Source of the DNA: Globodera rostochiensis | Lineage: Eukaryota > Nematoda > Chromadorea > Rhabditida > Heteroderidae | Length of the DNA stretch: 64,000 nucleotides | Direction of reading: 5' to 3' | NCBI GenBank assembly: GCA_018350325.1 | Contig: JAEVLN010000007.1 | Coordinates: 587,109 to 651,108 of the forward strand | Shown here: one piece after another, positions 1 to 11,680 of the stretch | How the letters are laid out: each line of letters starts with the position of its first letter | Numbering within the stretch: position 1 is the first letter of the stretch | Made by a program: the position numbers and the translations under genes | The notes under the pieces: model-generated | The model's input: the letters and a program-made list of their open reading frames with translations, nothing else | Databases searched by the model: none | Told to the model about the DNA's origin: nothing

Positions 1-695
1 ATAATCCTGGATAGGATAAAGTTAAAATTAACGTTGAGAACATCTGTTATTAAATGAAATATAAATAAGCATTTAAAATACAACATAAATATAAAAATAT
101 TTTTTCTGGATTTTCTAAATTTTTAAGGATGAAAATGTAATTTAAAAATTTAAATTAACATCCTGATATATTTTATAGATAAGCTCATAAGTATTGATTT
201 TTATATTTATGTGATGTTTTCAAGGAAGAAAATATAATTTGGAGAATTTTAATATCACGTTCATATAATAAAGTGATTTTAAATATTATTAAATATAATT
301 CATTTAACAAATAAATGATGATAATGTAATTATTTTATATTCAACTTAAATTGTATAACATAATTAATTATTAATTATCTTTTATCAATTTAATTTCCAA
401 AAAATAATAAAAATGCTAACGTCAATTCGCCGAATTATGTAAAAAATTTTTCACAATTCAAGATCTTGACATGAAAAAGCTATTAGCGCGCAATGACTGA
501 ACAAACCATTAGTGCTTTATCAGTTAATGGTAAGTAGCGGTAGGGTGGGCCGTTAGGAATTGAGAAACTTAAATAGTAAAAAACTAACTCAAAAAGCAAA
601 AATTCAGCAAAAGTAAATGAAGGACCCGCTGAAGATGTCTTGCAGGCGTGCGTGCCAATTCGTTCACGCTGCGAGCGGATTCCAAAGCAGGTTAG
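1..695. other. AT-rich region without a recognised gene
   Basis: Positions 1-480 are extremely AT-rich with stops in all frames and no splice-framed coding stretch that I can see. Base composition changes abruptly near 600, where a GC-richer block begins that leads into the possible exon at 696. Confidence 0.6.
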
Positions 696-836
696 CTGCA
701 CGATGGTCAAGGGTTTAAGCACTGCACCTGCAAAACCGGATGCGACGGCAAGCAATGCAAGTGCAGGCGAGCAAGTGTCGCGGACGCTTATCGTGCACAA
801 ACAAATGATTTTTCAATTGTGATGACATTTTCTTAG
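696..836 (+). CDS. possible terminal exon of a metallothionein-like protein
   Basis: After a TTAG acceptor an open exon runs to TAG at 834-836. It contains HCTCKTGCDGKQCKC, a CxC-x3-C-x4-CxC spacing typical of metallothioneins, which bind Zn, Cd or Cu through cysteine thiolates in the cytosol. The block is clearly GC-richer than its surroundings, which favours coding. I could not find an upstream exon or a convincing start. Two other frames across the same block are also open: a plus frame from 640 and a minus-strand frame 800-483. The frame choice rests only on the cysteine pattern, so this is a tentative call. Confidence 0.3.
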   Translation: MHDGQGFKHCTCKTGCDGKQCKCRRASVADAYRAQTNDFSIVMTFS

Positions 837-1335
837 ATTTTTATTATATTGTTGTTGAAATTTTGTTAAATATTAATCTCATTTACTTGTTTTATTACCA
901 ATGGCCATTGATTTGTTGTGAAAAAAATCATTTACCCTTAAAAAAAGAAACAATAAAGAAAAACGCAATTTCAAATACATAATAATAGGATTATTCGAAT
1001 TTTCCCGAGTTTAAAAATAATTTTTTAAAATTCAAATAATACTAACTCGCCGCCGTATTATTTGAATGTTTTCAAATAATGCTAGTATTATTCGGATAAT
1101 CTCAAATAATACGCCGACATATATTCAAACAAACCGTTTTCCTGTTTTTCTTTCGATTGGCTCAAACTCACAATCAAAATGATCAAAATGAAGTAAGTAA
1201 TAAGACGGAAATAAAGGATCAATGTTTCTTTAAATATAAAATAGATGATTAAATTTAAATCGAAATTGAGGTTTTTGATTGCAATTATTATTTTTCAATA
1301 TTAATACAAAGAAATGCTTGAATAGAGCTATGATA

Positions 1336-1419
1336 TTAGATGTTGCCCAATGGCACATGTTCACATTGCACTCCAATAAATATTAAAGCTAAAATAAAAG
1401 CCACAAATAGAAAGTGCAT
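1336..1419 (-). CDS. very short secreted peptide or orphan signal-peptide exon
   Basis: An ATG at 1419 opens a 27-residue frame that starts MHFLFVAFILALIFIGVQC and ends with TAA at 1336-1338. The first 19 residues form an ideal signal peptide core, leaving only EHVPLGNI as mature sequence. A GT inside the frame after CAAT could act as a splice donor, so this may be the first exon of a longer gene whose remainder I cannot identify. Function is unknown. Confidence 0.3.
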   Translation of the reverse strand: MHFLFVAFILALIFIGVQCEHVPLGNI

Positions 1420-1605
1420 CTTCACCTTTGGAAAAATAACGAAGTGGGGGGAACTGAAAGATCCGGTCCACCCACGTCTCCAAGCTTATTAATCAAGCAA
1501 TTTTCGATATTTCTTCGAAAGCATAGGAGGAGGAGAAGCTATTAGCAAGCAAAAGCTAAGCGATTGGCCAAACATTAAAGGCCAATTGAACTAAAAAAGA
1601 ACCGC

Positions 1606-3081
1606 AAAAAAAGACCTTTTCTTGGGCTAAAATGCACATCAAAAGACGAGAGCCCGACGGTGCCACCGACAAGCGCTGTCTGGGAAAAGTTTTGGATTTT
1701 TGGAAATAAATTTCACCACAATTTTCAAAAAAAATAATAAGCATTTTTGCTTTAAAATTTCTTAAAAATTAAAAAAAAAAATTGTTTTATATTAGAGTGG
1801 AAGATGTCCGGCGGTGCAGACAGGCGTCGCCGGAGAAAAAAATTTGAATTTTTGACTCAATTTGTTAAGAGATAGAGATCGAAATCGGAATTTTCCTAAA
1901 TATTTTATTTTTGATGACATTTATACATTCTTTAATTATTCTTTTTCTGACTGCACATTATAATGCAAAAACGCAAACGTATAATAATATTTACAGCCGG
2001 ATCACGCGCGACAATTTTCGTGTGATTATAAAATTTGGGGAAAAACATTTCCGGTGTTGGTTGAAAAGGTGGCACATTTCACGTCGATTTGCCATTTATT
2101 TTTGGGGCCTTCTGTTTACAATAAATGGTATTTAAAGCCCTCAGAAACGGCATCCACTCTTATGTAAAGCAAATTTTTTCCCCTCCGAAATTACGAAGAA
2201 AAATGCTCAAATTGGGAAAAATTTTGCTGAAATTTCTTAACAAAAATTCCAAATTTCTCCCGGCGGCGCTTATCGGCAACGCTGAGCCGCTACTAAAAAC
2301 CCTAAAGTTGACTAATTTCTGCTGTTTTGGACCATTTTCCACAACAAAATTGATTCAAAAATTCAAAATTTTCTCGGCGGAGCTTATCGGCACCACCGTC
2401 CTCCCCCCTTCCCAAAAGTTTAAAATAGGCAAAAGGAAAAATGACAACCTTTCAAACAATATTTCTTAAAATAAACTATTTTAATAAAAATAATTTTTTT
2501 TAATCTCATAAAAAAAATTTTGATTTTGTTTCGATTTTTGGCGTTTTTTGGCTTTCGATTTTTGATTTTGAACTTTTTGGTTTCGATTTTCGATTTTGAT
2601 ATTTTCTGTTTCGGATAATCGAACCGAAAAATCCCGGTTCTACAGTTTCGTTCGGTACGGACCGACAACCCTATTCATTAACGCTTACCTGGTCATGCGC
2701 GGACTTTTTCCGTAGCCCGTAGACCCCTAATTATTTACATTATATTTAAACATTAATATTTACATTAATGGATTAATGGACAATTTTGGATAAGTCAAAT
2801 ACAAATAATAATTCAGGCACATGAATAAGTGCACATTTTCTTTGTTTCAATTTTTATTTCTTGTCAAATGTCTGGGGAAATATGGGCATATGCTAAAGGG
2901 CAGAAATATTTCCCATTTAAGGGCTGAAATTGGCAAATATTTTCACATTAAAAGAAATCATAGCCGCCATTGTTTCTGAATATATTCATTCATTAGTTTT
3001 ACTATTTTTTGCCATTTAAATAATTAATTAGTTTTATTAATTCGAAAAAGTCGAAACCAAATTGACAACATTTTAGGAAAA
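1606..3081. other. left part of duplication unit 1, no gene recognised
   Basis: This stretch holds several copies of a GC-rich hairpin-like motif related to CGGCGGcgccTATCGGCaCCG (near 1655, 1808, 2262 and 2372), runs of TTTTCGATTTTTGG type, and short open frames on both strands that I take as chance. It is repeated at 6423-8135. Confidence 0.5.
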
Positions 3082-3460
3082 ATGCAATTTTTTATCCAAT
3101 TCATTGTTCTTCTCATTTTGGCCGTGGCTTTGTGTTCCGGCTGCGGTGGCGGTGATGGAAAAAAAGAAAATAAATCGAATTCAGGTGGTGGGCATCGGCC
3201 GTCGGCTTCTGGTGGTTGGTTGCTTTTTTCTTTTTGTGGCCAATTTATATAATAATGACTTAAATATTCAATGTAATTGTAATTAAAGGAACTGCTGGAG
3301 GAACAAACCTAGGAACAACCAGTGGCCTTATAAATGGTGGCATGCCAACTGGAACAAGTTTGTTTTGTTTAAATTAAAATTAATAAGAAAAATGCATCGT
3401 TACTTTTACCATATAATTAATGTGCCTTTATTTTGTTTTAAAGGAAGGCCACGCAAATAG
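3082..3460 (+). CDS. small secreted Gly/Thr-rich peptide, unit 1 copy
   Basis: Three exons (3082-3211, 3289-3357, 3444-3460) join in consistent phase to give 71 residues. The protein begins MQFFIQFIVLLILAVALCSG, a strong signal peptide, followed by CGGGDG, a Lys/Asn/Ser stretch, a Gly/Thr-rich segment (GTAGGTNLGTTSG) and a basic tail RRPRK encoded by a 17-bp last exon. An alternative donor exists at TCAG/GTGG inside exon 1. No known family is recognised. Secretion and the basic tail would fit an extracellular or effector peptide, but that is inference. The same gene with one visible substitution in the signal peptide lies at 8136. Confidence 0.55.
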
Positions 3461-4486
3461 AATCGTGGAGACTAACAGATGACGTCATTTTGCTGAAGGC
3501 ATTTTGTTCGAATTTTCAATTTCTTTTATATTTAAAAAGTTTTTGTCTGTTCGGGCGGCACCTTTGTTTTCACATGTATTATTTGTTACATAAATTTGTT
3601 GGAAAATATTGATCTGATCTCCCAGAAATCGAAATCACTCAAAGGCGAGACTTCGGGCTACGAGAGTTGTCCGCGCCTCCTCCCCTCTTCCCCCCAGTAG
3701 AAATGTTCGAGAGTCTCGGGTCTCGAACCAAGAAATTTTCATGGGGTTTAGAAAGATGATAACCATCGGAAAAAATTTGCATTGAAAAATCAATTTTTCA
3801 AACTCTCGAAAACTCTAATATTTTTACATAAAGCCGTGTAACCGCGGGCGGGTGACGACCGGTTATGGAATTTTAAAACGTCATGCTTACGGGCGGTTAA
3901 CGGTTATAAGATTTTGAAAAACGGGCGGTTACGGTTAAGGAAATTCATAACCGTTCCCACGCCTGCTTTTTTATAAAAGCAATTATTTCTTTGATGTGTC
4001 AGGGTTCCCAAATAAAAAATTTTTAAAAGACTTATTTTGTTGGTTAAGAGATTTATGGGAAGGGGATTCCGGGATTTTGAGCCCGAATCCCTTACAATCT
4101 TCCTCTTTCATCTTTCCGATTCCGATCGTTTTTACGCATAATTGAAAAGATTTGGTCAATTTTAGCACATATTTTGTAAATTTTTAACTTTCTTTTTTAG
4201 CAATATTAAGGTTTTTAGCACATGTAAATCCGCCATGTTAAATCATTATTTCATATAAATTTATTAATTTTAGAATATTTTTTTCCCAATATTTCAGTTA
4301 AACAAACAACCGTTGTCTAAACTTGAGAATAAAATTTTAAACGATTTAAATTGATTGACAAAATGCCACACACACAGTTTTCATGAAGCATTGAAAATAA
4401 AGCAAAAGTTTGTTCAAACAATCAAATCTTTCATCCTTTTTCCCCCATAACAAGTGTGCAAATATTAAACATTGTTAACTTTTGCC
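3461..4486. other. intergenic, unit 1
   Basis: Contains a repeat with CGGGCGGTTA/CGGTTA motifs (about 3840-3960), GC-rich relative to the flanks, and otherwise AT-rich DNA. No gene is supported. The stretch is repeated at 8515-9531. Confidence 0.5.
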
Positions 4487-4495
4487 TATAAAAGG
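4487..4495 (+). promoter_or_regulatory. TATA box of CBM2-like gene, unit 1
   Basis: TATAAAAGG lies about 67 bp upstream of the ATG at 4562, and the element is conserved at 9532-9540 in unit 2. Confidence 0.55.
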
Positions 4496-4561
4496 AAAAC
4501 CCTTATCAAACATACCAAAAAATTCATAAAAAATTATATTATTATTAAAATTCAAATTAAA

Positions 4562-5033
4562 ATGAACACTTTGATGGGTTTGCTGCTGTTTTTTGCATTA
4601 GTCGGCCAATTGAGCGTCGTCTTACCCCAAACACTGCCGCCGAATGCGCATGATCCGGTCATTGTGTACGTGGACTTGGCCAACCGTACGGAAAGTTGCA
4701 GCAATTACAAATTGGAATTCTTCAACAATTTGTTCATGCTGATTTGCCAAGTGACCTTCAAAGTTCAACTGCCCGATGGGGTGACTTTTATTTAAACAAT
4801 AACAATTAAATATAATTAATTAAAATAACATTTAGGCAATTCTGGAAAAGTATTGGAACATGAACCCGGTCAGCGGCACGGACAACAAGCAGTTCACATT
4901 GCCGGACAATGTGCGTCTTTATCCCGGACAATCCTTTGCCGATGCCGGAATTACTGTAGCCGGTGGTGGACAACCGAACGTAACGGTTGTGAGCGTGGAA
5001 AAAGTGCCATCCGGTCAAAAATGCCCGAAATAA
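4562..5033 (+). CDS. secreted CBM2-like (cellulose-binding-domain-like) protein, unit 1 copy
   Basis: Two exons (4562-4780 and 4836-5033) join in phase 0 and give 138 residues. A signal peptide (MNTLMGLLLFFALVGQLSVV) is followed by one compact beta-type domain. The order of motifs, CQVTFKVQLPDG, YWNMNPVSG, QFTLPD, YPGQSFADAGI and QPNVTVVSVEKV, matches the CBM2-like domain found in plant-parasitic nematode cellulose-binding proteins and cellulases, where an isolated domain is secreted into host tissue and may contact cellulose. That identification comes from motif memory, not a search. Only one Trp is visible, so carbohydrate binding is unproven. The start was chosen at the second ATG because it begins the signal peptide; the frame is open upstream to 4472 but that part is untypical. 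Confidence 0.6.
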
Positions 5034-5867
5034 ACGGGAAAAAGCACAAAATTAATTAAGCAAAATACGAAATTAGTCGAAATTGAAATTAGTCCAATCC
5101 AAAAAACTCTTAACTTATGATAAAAGTAGAAATGTTGTTATTCAATAAAATCATTGTAACGTGTACGATCAACTGGTGCATTGGCGATAATTTTTAAATA
5201 TTGAAAATTGGGAAAATTCAAGGATTTAAAAAGATTCTAAACATTTATTAACAAATATTTAAGTTTTTAAAATTTTGAGTGCTAAGTCGTTTTAAATTCC
5301 TTGGCCATTTTGTTCGTTTATTCTTTTTCACAAACAACAAACATAATAAATGCCATAAGACCGGGGAATAAATAATGCAAAAAGATCAAAATGTTAGAAA
5401 TAATAACAATTACGACCCTTCCCCAAATGTAAAAATTTAGTTGGTCCAATCCGACGTTTTTTTTCGCGTTAAATACGAATCTGACAATATTTTTCACATT
5501 TAACAATTTCACAACTTTTATTTTAAAAAAAACTCAAAAAATTTTGTCAGATTTGTGTTCAGCGGGTAAAAAAACGTCGTATTGGACCATCGATTTTGCA
5601 TTTTGGGTTACGATTGGTTAATTTTTCTGCTCATCAAAAAATTCTTGATTAGTGACGCGATAGAAAGTCAACAGTTTGATCAGTCGTCTGCTGATCAGAT
5701 TCGGCCTCCTCGATGGTCACCTATTTTGAATTTAAATTTTCATTATTTAATTGTTCAAATTAGTTTTTAATGAAAAATGTTAAAATTGTTGATGTTGATA
5801 AATAAATGACTAATATTTAAAAATAAAGTTTTATGGTTAAAATATTTTCAAGGATTCTTATTATTTG
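5034..5867. other. intergenic, unit 1
   Basis: 3' flank of the CBM2-like gene and 3' flank of the converging minus-strand gene. AT-rich; short open frames at 5582-5770 and elsewhere have no support. Confidence 0.5.
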
Positions 5868-6409
5868 TTATGAAAAATAATATATCATTGTATTAATTTT
5901 TAAAATAATTAATTTGTTTATAAGTTGGACCGCATTATTTTGTTGATAATCGCCCACAACATTTGCTAACAAATTCTCTGTTTTCAAAACTTTAGGACTT
6001 ACATTTTCCTTAAAATTAAAAAAACTTAATTTTATTGATTAAAAAATATATGAAACCTCAGGCTGGCCCACAAAATTTCCTAATAAATTCAATGTTTTCA
6101 AATCTTTTGGCTGCTCAACTTCCCTTCGGACACTTGGCCCCGGTTCGCTACTTTCAATTATATTGACGTTTGCTGAAACATTATTTTATAACAATTTATA
6201 TAATTGATTTTAATTAGGCAACTAAAAAAAGTTTTTAAAACAAAATTAATTTATAAAGAAAAATCATAACGTTTGGTTTCCAAGTCTATTTGATTTGGTT
6301 GATAGCACAAAAATTGTAAATTATTGTTATCATAGAACAAATCGTAGACTATCTCGCGTTGTACACTGGGTTTAGGTTGTGAACATTTTGTTGAACGTGA
6401 ATTTTCCTT
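5868..6409 (-). pseudogene. minus-strand three-exon gene lacking its 5' end, unit 1 copy
   Basis: Exons 6271-6409, 6057-6172 and 6008-5868 join in consistent phase. Coding segments include KCSQPKPSVQREIVYDLFYD, SSEPGPSVRREVEQPKDLK and KVLKTENLLANVVGDYQQNN. The second and third exons both end in a related Leu-rich motif (TLNLLGNFVG and TENLLANVVG), suggesting internal exon duplication. In this copy the presumed signal-peptide exon is missing because the duplication junction lies about 15 bp upstream of the first remaining exon. The terminal frame also differs from the unit 2 copy by an indel near 5920. No family is recognised. Confidence 0.45.
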
Positions 6410-7552
6410 CTAAAAAATGAATAAAAAAAGACCTTTTCTTGGGCCAAAATGCACATCAAAAGACGAGAGCCCGACGGTGCCACCGACAAGCGCTGTCTGG
6501 GAAAAGTTTTGGATTTTTGGAAATAAATTTCACCACAATTTTCAAAAAAAAAAAAAGCATTTTTGCTTTAAAATTTCTGAAAAATTAAAAAAAAAAATTG
6601 TTTTATATTAGAGTGGAAGATGTCCGGCGGTGCCGTCAGGCGTCGCCGGAGAAAAAATTTGAATTTTTGACTCAATTTGTTAAGAGATAGAGATCGAAAT
6701 CGGAATTTTCCTAAATATTTTATTTTTGATGACATTTATACATTCTTTAATTATTCTTTTTCTGACTGCACATTATAATGCAAAAACGCAAACGTATAAT
6801 AATATTTACAGCCGGATCACGCGCGACAATTTTCGTGTGATTATAAAATTTGGGGAAAAAACATTTCCGGTGTTGGTTGAAAAGGTGGCACATTTCACGT
6901 CGATTTGCCATTTATTTTTGGGGCCTTCTGTTTACAATAAATGGTATTTAAAGCCCTCAGAAACGGCATCCACTCTTATGTAAAGCAAATTTTTTCCCCT
7001 CCGAAATTACGAAGAAAAATGCTCAAATTGGGAAAAATTTTGCTGAAATTTCTTAACAAAAATTCCAAATTTCTCCCGGCGGCGCTTATCGGCAACGCTG
7101 AGCCGCTACTAAAAACCCTAAAGTTGACTAATTTCTGCTGTTTTGGACCATTTTCCACAACAAAATTGATTCAAAAATTCAAAATTTTCTCGGCGGAGCT
7201 TATCGGCACCACCGTCCTCCCCCCTTCCCAAAAGTTTAAAATAGGCAAAAGGAAAAATGACAACCTTTCAAACAATATTTCTTAAAATAAACTATTTTAA
7301 TAAAAATAATTTTTTTTAATCTCATAAAAAAAATTTTGATTTTGTTTCGATTTTTGGCGTTTTTTGGCTTTCGATTTTTGATTTTGATATTTTCTGTTTC
7401 GGATAATCCAACCGAAAAATCCCGGTTCTACAGTTTGGTCCGGTGAAGGACCGACAACCCTATTCATTAACGCTTACCTGGTCATGCGCGGACTTTTTCC
7501 GTAGCCCGTAGACCCCTAATTATTTACATTATATTTAAACATTAATATTTAC

Positions 7553-7827
7553 ATTAATGGATTTTACAATTTTGGATATTCTTTTTCTGACTGTACATTA
7601 TAATGAATTTTATTTAAAACGACTAATATATAATAATATTTACATTAATGGATTTTACAATTTTGGATATTCTTTTTCTGACTGTACATTATAATGAATT
7701 TTATTTAAAACGACTAATATATAATAATATTTACATTAATGGATTTTACAATTTTGGATATTCTTTTTCTGACTGTACATTATAATGCGTTTTATTTAAA
7801 ACGACTAACATATAATAATATTTACAT
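7553..7827. repeat. 91-bp tandem triplication specific to unit 2
   Basis: Three copies of a 91-bp AT-rich segment starting ATTAATGG at 7553, 7644 and 7735. Unit 1 has a single related segment near 2755. It explains most of the length difference between the two duplication units. Confidence 0.85.
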
Positions 7828-8135
7828 TAATGGACAATTTTGGATAAGTCAGATACAAATAATAATTCAGGCACATGAATAAGTGCACATTTTCTTTGTT
7901 TCAATTTTTATTTCTTGTCAAATGTCTGGGGAAATATGGGCATATGCTAAAGGGCAGAAATATTTCCCATTTAAGGGCTGAAATTGGCAAATATTTTCAC
8001 ATTAAAAGAAATCATAGCCGCCATTGTTTCTGAATATATTCATTCATTAGTTTTACTATTTTTTGCCATTTAAATAATTAATTAGTTTTATTAATTCGAA
8101 AAAGTCGAAACCAAATTGACAACATTTTAGGAAAA

Positions 8136-8514
8136 ATGCAATTTTTTATCCAATTCATTGTTCTTCTCATTTTGGGCGTGGCTTTGTGTTCCGGCTGCGG
8201 TGGCGGTGATGGAAAAAAAGAAAATAAATCGAATTCAGGTGGTGGGCATCGGCCGTCGGCTTCTGGTGGTTGGTTGCTTTTTTCTTTTTGTGGCCAATTT
8301 ATATAATAATGACTTAAATATTCAATGTAATTGTAATTAAAGGAACTGCTGGAGGAACAAACCTAGGAACAACCAGTGGCCTTATAAATGGTGGCATGCC
8401 AACTGGAACAAGTTTGTTTTGTTTAAATTAAAATTAATAAGAAAAATGCATCGTTACTTTTACCATATAATTAATGTGCCTTTATTTTGTTTTAAAGGAA
8501 GGCCACGCAAATAG
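8136..8514 (+). CDS. small secreted Gly/Thr-rich peptide, unit 2 copy
   Basis: Second copy of the gene at 3082, with exons 8136-8265, 8343-8411 and 8498-8514 in the same phases. The predicted 71-residue product differs by Ala to Gly in the signal peptide (ILGVALCSG). The frame, all splice sites and the 17-bp last exon are preserved, so both copies could be expressed. It lies about 1.1 kb upstream of the second CBM2-like gene in the same orientation. Confidence 0.55.
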
Positions 8515-9531
8515 AATCGTGGAGACTAACAGATGACGTCATTTTGCTGAAGGCATTTTGTTCGAATTTTCAATTTCTTTTATATTTAAAAAGTTTTTGT
8601 CTGTTCGGGCGGCACCTTTGTTTTCACATGTATTATTTGTTACATAAATTTGTTGGAAAATATTGATCTGATCTCCCAGAAATCGAAATCACTCAAAGGC
8701 GAGACTTCGGGCTACGAGAGTTGTCCGCGCCTCCTCCCCCCTTCCCCCCAGTAGGAATGTTCGAGAGTCTCGAACCGAGAAATTTTCATCGGGTTTAGAA
8801 TAACCATCGGAAAAAATTTGCATTGAAAAACAATTTTTCAAACTCTCGAAAACTCTAATATTTTTACATAAAGCCGTGTAACCGCGGGCGGGTGACGACC
8901 GGTTATGGAATTTTAAAACGTCATGCTTACGGGCGGTTAACGGTTATAAGATTTTGAAAAACGGGCGGTTACGGTTAAGGAAATTCATAACCGTTCCCAC
9001 GCCTGCTTTTTTATAAAAGCAATTATTTCTTTGATGTGGTTAAATCAGGGTTCACAAATAAAAAATTTTTAAAAGACTCATTTTATTAGTTAAGAGATTT
9101 ATGGGAAGGGGATTCCGGGATTTTGAGCCCGAATCCCTTACAATCTTCCTCTCGCATCTTTCCGATTCCGATCGTTTTTACGCATAATTGAAAAGATTTG
9201 GTCAATTTTAGCACATATTTTGTAAATTTTTAACTTTCTTTTTTAGCAATATTAAGGTTTTTGCACATGTAAATCCGCCATGTTAGATCATTATTTCATA
9301 TAAATTTATTAATTCTAGAATATTTTTTTCCTCAATATTTCAGTTAACAAACAACAGTTGTCTAAACTTGTGAATAAAATTTTAAACGATTTAAATTGAT
9401 TAACAAAATGCCACACACACAGTTTTCATGAAGCATTGAAAATAAAGCAAAAGTTTGTTCAAACAATCAAATCTTTCATCCTTTTTCCCCCATAACAAGT
9501 GTGCAAATATTAAACATTGTTAACTTTTGCC
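8515..9531. other. intergenic, unit 2
   Basis: Copy of 3461-4486 with minor indels. No gene is supported. Confidence 0.5.
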
Positions 9532-9540
9532 TATAAAAGG
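9532..9540 (+). promoter_or_regulatory. TATA box of CBM2-like gene, unit 2
   Basis: TATAAAAGG about 67 bp upstream of the ATG at 9607, identical to the unit 1 element. Confidence 0.55.
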
Positions 9541-9606
9541 CAAACCCTTATCAAACATAACAAAAAATTCATAAAAATATTAATTATTATTAAAATTAAA
9601 ATTAAA

Positions 9607-10078
9607 ATGAACACTTTGATGGGTTTGCTGCTGTTTTTTGCATTAGTCGGCCAATTGAGCGTCGTTTTACCCCAAACACTGCCGCCGAATGCGCACGATC
9701 CGGTCATTGTGTACGTGGACTTGGCCAACCGTACGGAAAGTTGCAGCAATTACAAATTGGAATTCTTCAACAATTTGTTCATGCTGATTTGCCAAGTGAC
9801 CTTCCAAGTTCAACTGCCCGATGGGGTGACTTTTATTTAAACAATAACAATTAAATATAATTAATTAAAATAACATTTAGGCAATTCTGGAAAAGTATTG
9901 GAACATGAACCCGGTCAGCGGCACGGACAACAAGCAGTTCACATTGCCGGACAATGTGCGTCTTTATCCCGGACAATCCTTTGCCGATGCCGGAATTACT
10001 GTAGCCGGTGGTGGACAACCGAACGTAACGGTTGTGAGCGTGGAAAAAGTGCCATCCGGTCAAAAATGCCCGAAATAA
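9607..10078 (+). CDS. secreted CBM2-like (cellulose-binding-domain-like) protein, unit 2 copy
   Basis: Exons 9607-9825 and 9881-10078 give 138 residues. The product is nearly identical to the protein at 4562; the visible change is Lys to Gln in the CQVTFQVQLPDG strand. Both copies keep the signal peptide, the 55-bp intron position, the TATA box and the stop, so both look functional. Retention of two almost identical secreted copies is common for dosage-sensitive effector genes, but is also what any very recent duplication would look like. Confidence 0.6.
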
Positions 10079-10937
10079 ACGGGAAAAAGCACAAAATTAA
10101 TTAAGCAAAATACGAAATTAGTCGAAATTGAAATTAGTCCAATCCAAAAAACTCTTAACTTATGATAAAAGTAGAAATGTTGTTATTCAATAAAATCATT
10201 GTAACGTGTACGATCAACTGGTGCATTGGCGATAATTTTTAAATATTGAAAATTGGGAAAATTCAAGGATTTTAAAAAGATTCTAAACATTTATTAACAA
10301 ATATTTAAGTTTTTAAAATTTTGATTGCTAAGTCGTTTTAAATTCCTTGGCCATTTTGTTCGTTTATTCTTTTTCACAAACAACAAACATAATAAATGCC
10401 ATAAGACCGGGAATAAATAATGCAAAAAGATCAAAATGTTAGAAATAATAACAATTACGACCCTTCCCCAAATGTAGAAATTTAGTTGGTCCAATCCAAC
10501 GTTTTTTTCGCGTTAAATACGAATCTGACAATATTTTTCACATTTAACAATTTCACAACTTTTATTTTAAAAAAAACTCAAAAAATTTTGTCAGATTTGT
10601 GTTCAGCGGGTAAAAAAACGTCGTATTGGACCATCAATTTTGCATTTTGGGTTACGATTGGTTAATTTTTCTGCTCATCAAAAAATTCTTGATTAGTGAC
10701 GCGATAGAAAGTCAACAGTTTGATCAGTCGTCTGCTGATCAGATTCGGCCTCCTCGATGGTCACCTATTTTGAATTTAAATTTTCATTATTTAATTGTTC
10801 AAATTAGTTTTTGATGAAAAATGTTAAAATTGTTGATGTTGATAAATAAATGACTACAATATTTAAAAATAAAGTTTTATGGTTAAAATATTTCCAAGAT
10901 TCTTATGATTTGTTATGAAAAATAATATGTCATTGTA
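10079..10937. other. intergenic, unit 2
   Basis: Copy of 5034-5867, the 3' flanks of two converging genes. No gene seen. Confidence 0.5.
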
Positions 10938-11584
10938 TTAATTTTTAAAATAATTAATTTGTTTATTAAGTTGGACCGCATTATTTTGTTGATAATCGCC
11001 CACAACATTTGCTAACAAATTCTCTGTTTTCAAAACTTTAGGACTTACATTTTCCTTAAAATTAAAAAAACTTAATTTTATTGATTAAAAAATATATGAA
11101 ACCTCAGGCTGGCCCACAAAATTTCCTAATAAATTCAATGTTTTCAAATCTTTTGGCTGCTCAACTTCCCTTCGGACACTTGGCCCCGGTTCGCTACTTT
11201 CAATAATATTGACGTTTGCTGAAACATTATTTTATAACAATTTATATAATTGATTTTAATTAGGCAACTAAAAAAAGTTTTTAAAACAAAATTAATTTAT
11301 AAAGAAAAATCATAACGTTTGGTTTCCAAGTCTATTTGATTTGGTTGATAGCACAAAAATTGTAAATTATTGTTATCATAGAACAAATCGTAGACTATCT
11401 CGCGTTGTACACTGGGTTTAGGTTGTGAACATTTTGTTGAACGTGAATTTTCCTTCTAAAAAATGAATAAAATTTGGTGTTTTTTTTTGTTAATGCTGTT
11501 ACAAGTCCAAAATTTATATAATTACTGAACATTTAAAAAAATATATAAAAACTGACAAAAAATGGGGGTTTGATAAATTTTCAT
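10938..11584 (-). CDS. secreted protein of unknown function, full-length copy
   Basis: Three well-framed exons (11317-11455, 11103-11218, 10938-11054) match the truncated copy in unit 1. Upstream a possible signal-peptide exon (11531-11584) starts MKIYQTPIFCQFLYIFLN and joins in phase 0 through a weak donor (AAT/GTTCAG). The predicted product would have 141 residues, two cysteines and two acidic repeats ending TLNLLGNFVG and TENLLANVVG. No known domain is recognised. The first exon is the uncertain part; the three downstream exons are supported by open frame, splice sites and phase. Confidence 0.45.
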
Positions 11585-11680
11585 AAAAAAACAATCTTAG
11601 TTTTTCTTATGTTTATTATTCCATATACAAGCTTAAATTTAATAAAAGTTTTTTGTGAAAATGAAAAATTTTTGTTTAAA

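Larger units (their letters stand above)
1606..11472. repeat. direct tandem segmental duplication, two units of about 4.8 and 5.05 kb
   Basis: Unit 1 (about 1606-6422) and unit 2 (about 6423-11472) run in the same order and orientation and are almost identical base for base. Each holds a small secreted peptide gene, a CBM2-like gene and a minus-strand three-exon gene. Differences are scattered substitutions, small indels and a 91-bp triplication present only in unit 2 (7553-7827). The junction falls in an A-run at about 6415-6425. The high identity, including introns and intergenic DNA, points to a recent event, or alternatively to an assembly artefact. Confidence 0.9.
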
